From: Deltaproteobacteria bacterium
Lineage (GTDB): Bacteria; Myxococcota_A; UBA9042; DTJE01
DNA length: 7,076 bases
Assembly: GCA_013151875.1 (NCBI GenBank)
Contig: JAADHL010000108.1
Coordinates: 1 to 7,076, forward strand
Direction: 5' to 3'
Part shown: positions 5,677-7,076 of the stretch, piece after piece
How the letters are laid out: every line of letters begins with the position of its first letter
Position numbering within the stretch: the first letter of the stretch is position 1
Program-made: the position numbers and the translations under genes
Notes under the pieces: generated by a model
What the model was told of the DNA's origin: nothing
Seen by the model: only the letters and a program-made list of their open reading frames with translations
Databases searched by the model: none

Positions 5677-5697
5677 TCTGTTGACCCCTGTTGGAAA
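5669..5697 (-). promoter_or_regulatory. Opposing promoter sharing the same -10 bases
   Basis: On the minus strand TATAGT (5674 to 5669, five of six matches) has TTTCCA (5697 to 5692, four of six) 17 bp upstream. Transcription would start near 5662 and reach the GTG at 5646 after a leader of about 16 nt. The central TATA (5671-5674) is common to both directions. Confidence 0.5.
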
Positions 5698-5728
5698 TGG
5701 GCCTGCAACGTCTTGCGAGGTAAGAAAA

Positions 5729-7076
5729 ATGCGCAGATCTCCAGGTTTCGCTGTCGGATTGATGGCAGTGGTCGTCTGCCTTGCGGCGGGCACAGGATGC
5801 AGAAAGGGAACTCCCACCACCTGCAAGGGTTGGGTCAAGCTGCTCAGAAGTCCGGTTCGCGCGCGGGATGCAATCAAGAACCTCGGCGATCTGCATTGCA
5901 AGAACAACGTCGGAGACCTGGAAGAAATATTTTCGACCAGTCAATACAAGGACGAGATACTCCAGACGGTCAAGGCCATCAATGCTCCCAAGGCCTCGGT
6001 GGGTATCCTGACCAAGGCCCTGACCAGCCCCATGACCGCGACACTGGGGGCTGCGGTCGCCGAGGATTTCGCGCTGCCTGAGCTGCGCGCGCCGCTCATC
6101 GCCATCCTGAACGGCGACAAGGCTCTCAAGGCCCGCGAAAACGCCCTCAAGGCCCTGGCAAAGATCGACAAGGGAAACCTCGGTCAGGACCTCGATCTGC
6201 TGATAAAGCTGGTTCAGACCGACCCCAACACTCACGGCGTTCAGGTGAACACGCAGGCCGCCAAGATGCTGGGCGAGATCGGTTCCGACAAGGCCGTTGT
6301 CCCCTTGATAAAAGGTCTGTTCCTTCGGACCCAGAGGGGCGCTCAACTCTACACGCCCGCCCGCAAGGCCCTGGCGCGTATCGGCAAGGCCGCGGTCGCA
6401 CCCATTATGGGGGTTCTTTCCAACGACGAGGCCAAGGCGGGGAACGTCATCAAGGAACTCAGGGCCACGGCAAAGAACATGGGTCTGTACGAGTGGCAAT
6501 GGCGCGACGGTCCGGAACTGGTCCAGGTGCTCGGCGACCTGGGTGATCCCATTGCCGCGCCGACCCTGGCCGCCAGCCTGGCGAAACAGCTGAATCCGCC
6601 GGTCGGGGTGGATGATCGGGTCCTGCGGTCCTGGCAGATATCGCAACAGAACCGGATTACGATGTGCATGATGGGCTTGTGGCGTATTGGGACCCCAGAG
6701 GTGATTGACGTACTCAAAGAGGTGGTTACCAACAACGACAACGATGCCAAACAGCGCCTGGACACCGCCAGCGCGATTGCCCTGCTGCCCGGTTTCGCGG
6801 GCGTGGGCGCGGTCCTGGACATCTACAAAAACAGCAGGGATTCGCGTTTCCGGGCCCCCTTGATCAAACCGGTGACCCTGGGCATGGACTGGGACCATCT
6901 GGGCGCCTTTCAAAAGCTGCTGAAGAAGGAAAAAAGCGAACTGGTCAAGAGCAGGATTGAGGGCGACGGGCCGGACGCGCGTCACTTCAAGGCCACCATG
7001 AGCGCCCTGCTGGAGTGCAAGAAGGGCGACACGGACTGCCTGATCGCCAAGCTGAAAAGCGGCGACAAGGTGGTGG
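5729..7076 (+). CDS. Large HEAT-repeat lipoprotein (3' end outside the window)
   Basis: The frame is open from the ATG at 5729-5731 to the last base, giving 449 residues with no stop. GAGG lies 8 nt before the ATG (5717-5720). The signal peptide MRRSPGFAVGLMAVVVCLAA leads to GTGC with Cys24 as the likely lipidated residue. The mature protein is almost wholly helical, with repeated HEAT-type units near 136-165, 176-199, 209-232, 263-287 and 311-335. Typical cores are AAKMLGEIGSDKAVVPLI and ARKALARIGKAAVAPIM. Cysteines are few: 32 and 57 near the start and 430 and 437 near the visible end, possibly disulfide pairs. HEAT arrays bind proteins, so an envelope scaffold is likely, but the partner is unknown. 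Codon use is strongly G/C-ending (GCC, CTG, AAG, GAC), which supports this frame and explains the long spurious antisense frame opposite it. Confidence 0.85.
   Translation, partial: MRRSPGFAVGLMAVVVCLAAGTGCRKGTPTTCKGWVKLLRSPVRARDAIKNLGDLHCKNNVGDLEEIFSTSQYKDEILQTVKAINAPKASVGILTKALTSPMTATLGAAVAEDFALPELRAPLIAILNGDKALKARENALKALAKIDKGNLGQDLDLLIKLVQTDPNTHGVQVNTQAAKMLGEIGSDKAVVPLIKGLFLRTQRGAQLYTPARKALARIGKAAVAPIMGVLSNDEAKAGNVIKELRATAKNMGLYEWQWRDGPELVQVLGDLGDPIAAPTLAASLAKQLNPPVGVDDRVLRSWQISQQNRITMCMMGLWRIGTPEVIDVLKEVVTNNDNDAKQRLDTASAIALLPGFAGVGAVLDIYKNSRDSRFRAPLIKPVTLGMDWDHLGAFQKLLKKEKSELVKSRIEGDGPDARHFKATMSALLECKKGDTDCLIAKLKSGDKVV

Noticed and set aside
5647..5907. Upstream extension of the exported-protein frame ending at 5146
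   Set aside because: It crosses the divergent promoter and the 5' end of the opposite HEAT gene. The GTG at 5646, with GGGAGG and a signal peptide directly after it, is a better start.
5528..6985. A 485-codon open frame on the minus strand
   Set aside because: It is antisense to the large HEAT lipoprotein gene, whose plus-strand frame has a signal peptide, a ribosome site, repeats and consistent G/C-ending codons. The minus translation shows no domain, and its N-terminus is only a reading of the opposite codons.

Overview
The window looks like a stretch of a GC-rich Gram-negative chromosome that encodes many lipoproteins. The likely source is a deltaproteobacterial-type lineage (Myxococcota, Bradymonadota or a relative). 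This rests on several small lipoproteins of unrecognised family, HEAT-repeat lipoproteins, a short four-cysteine motif of a kind common in exported proteins of those groups, and strong G/C bias at third codon positions. The assignment is an inference. I see no insertion sequence, CRISPR array or phage gene.

Layout. (1) Bases 1-438, plus strand: the 3' end of an M20 metallopeptidase resembling acetylornithine deacetylase (ArgE). It faces a minus-strand group across a 31-bp gap. (2) Bases 2067 down to 470, minus strand: a tight three-gene group (gaps of 10 and 16 bp) of an unknown lipoprotein, an NTF2-like lipoprotein, and a class II (FucA-type) zinc aldolase with an unusual Cys-rich tail ending in an amphipathic helix. 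(3) Bases 2168-2252, plus strand: tRNA-Leu(GAG) with its own sigma70-like promoter. (4) Bases 4366 down to 2234, minus strand: a Cys-rich, low-complexity lipoprotein that starts at TTG, then an OppA-type peptide-binding protein whose 3' end runs 19 bp into the tRNA gene on the opposite strand. (5) Bases 5646 down to 4520, minus strand: an exported protein of unknown function that starts at GTG, then a small HEAT-repeat lipoprotein. (6) Bases 5729-7076, plus strand: a large HEAT-repeat lipoprotein, open at the window edge. It is transcribed divergently from region 5 through an 82-bp spacer in which two promoters appear to share one -10 element.

How the genes work together. Seven of the nine protein genes encode predicted exported products, six of them lipoproteins, so most of the window serves the cell envelope or periplasm. 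The peptide-binding protein has no permease or ATPase gene in view and would have to use a transporter encoded elsewhere. The two HEAT lipoproteins on either side of the divergent promoter may be functionally related. The aldolase and the M20 enzyme are ordinary metabolic enzymes with no obvious link to the lipoproteins.

The points most worth checking are the aldolase tail (a possible bacterial-microcompartment targeting peptide plus a possible metal site), the symmetric divergent promoter, and the convergent overlap between the tRNA and the binding-protein gene. I found no convincing new multi-gene system.
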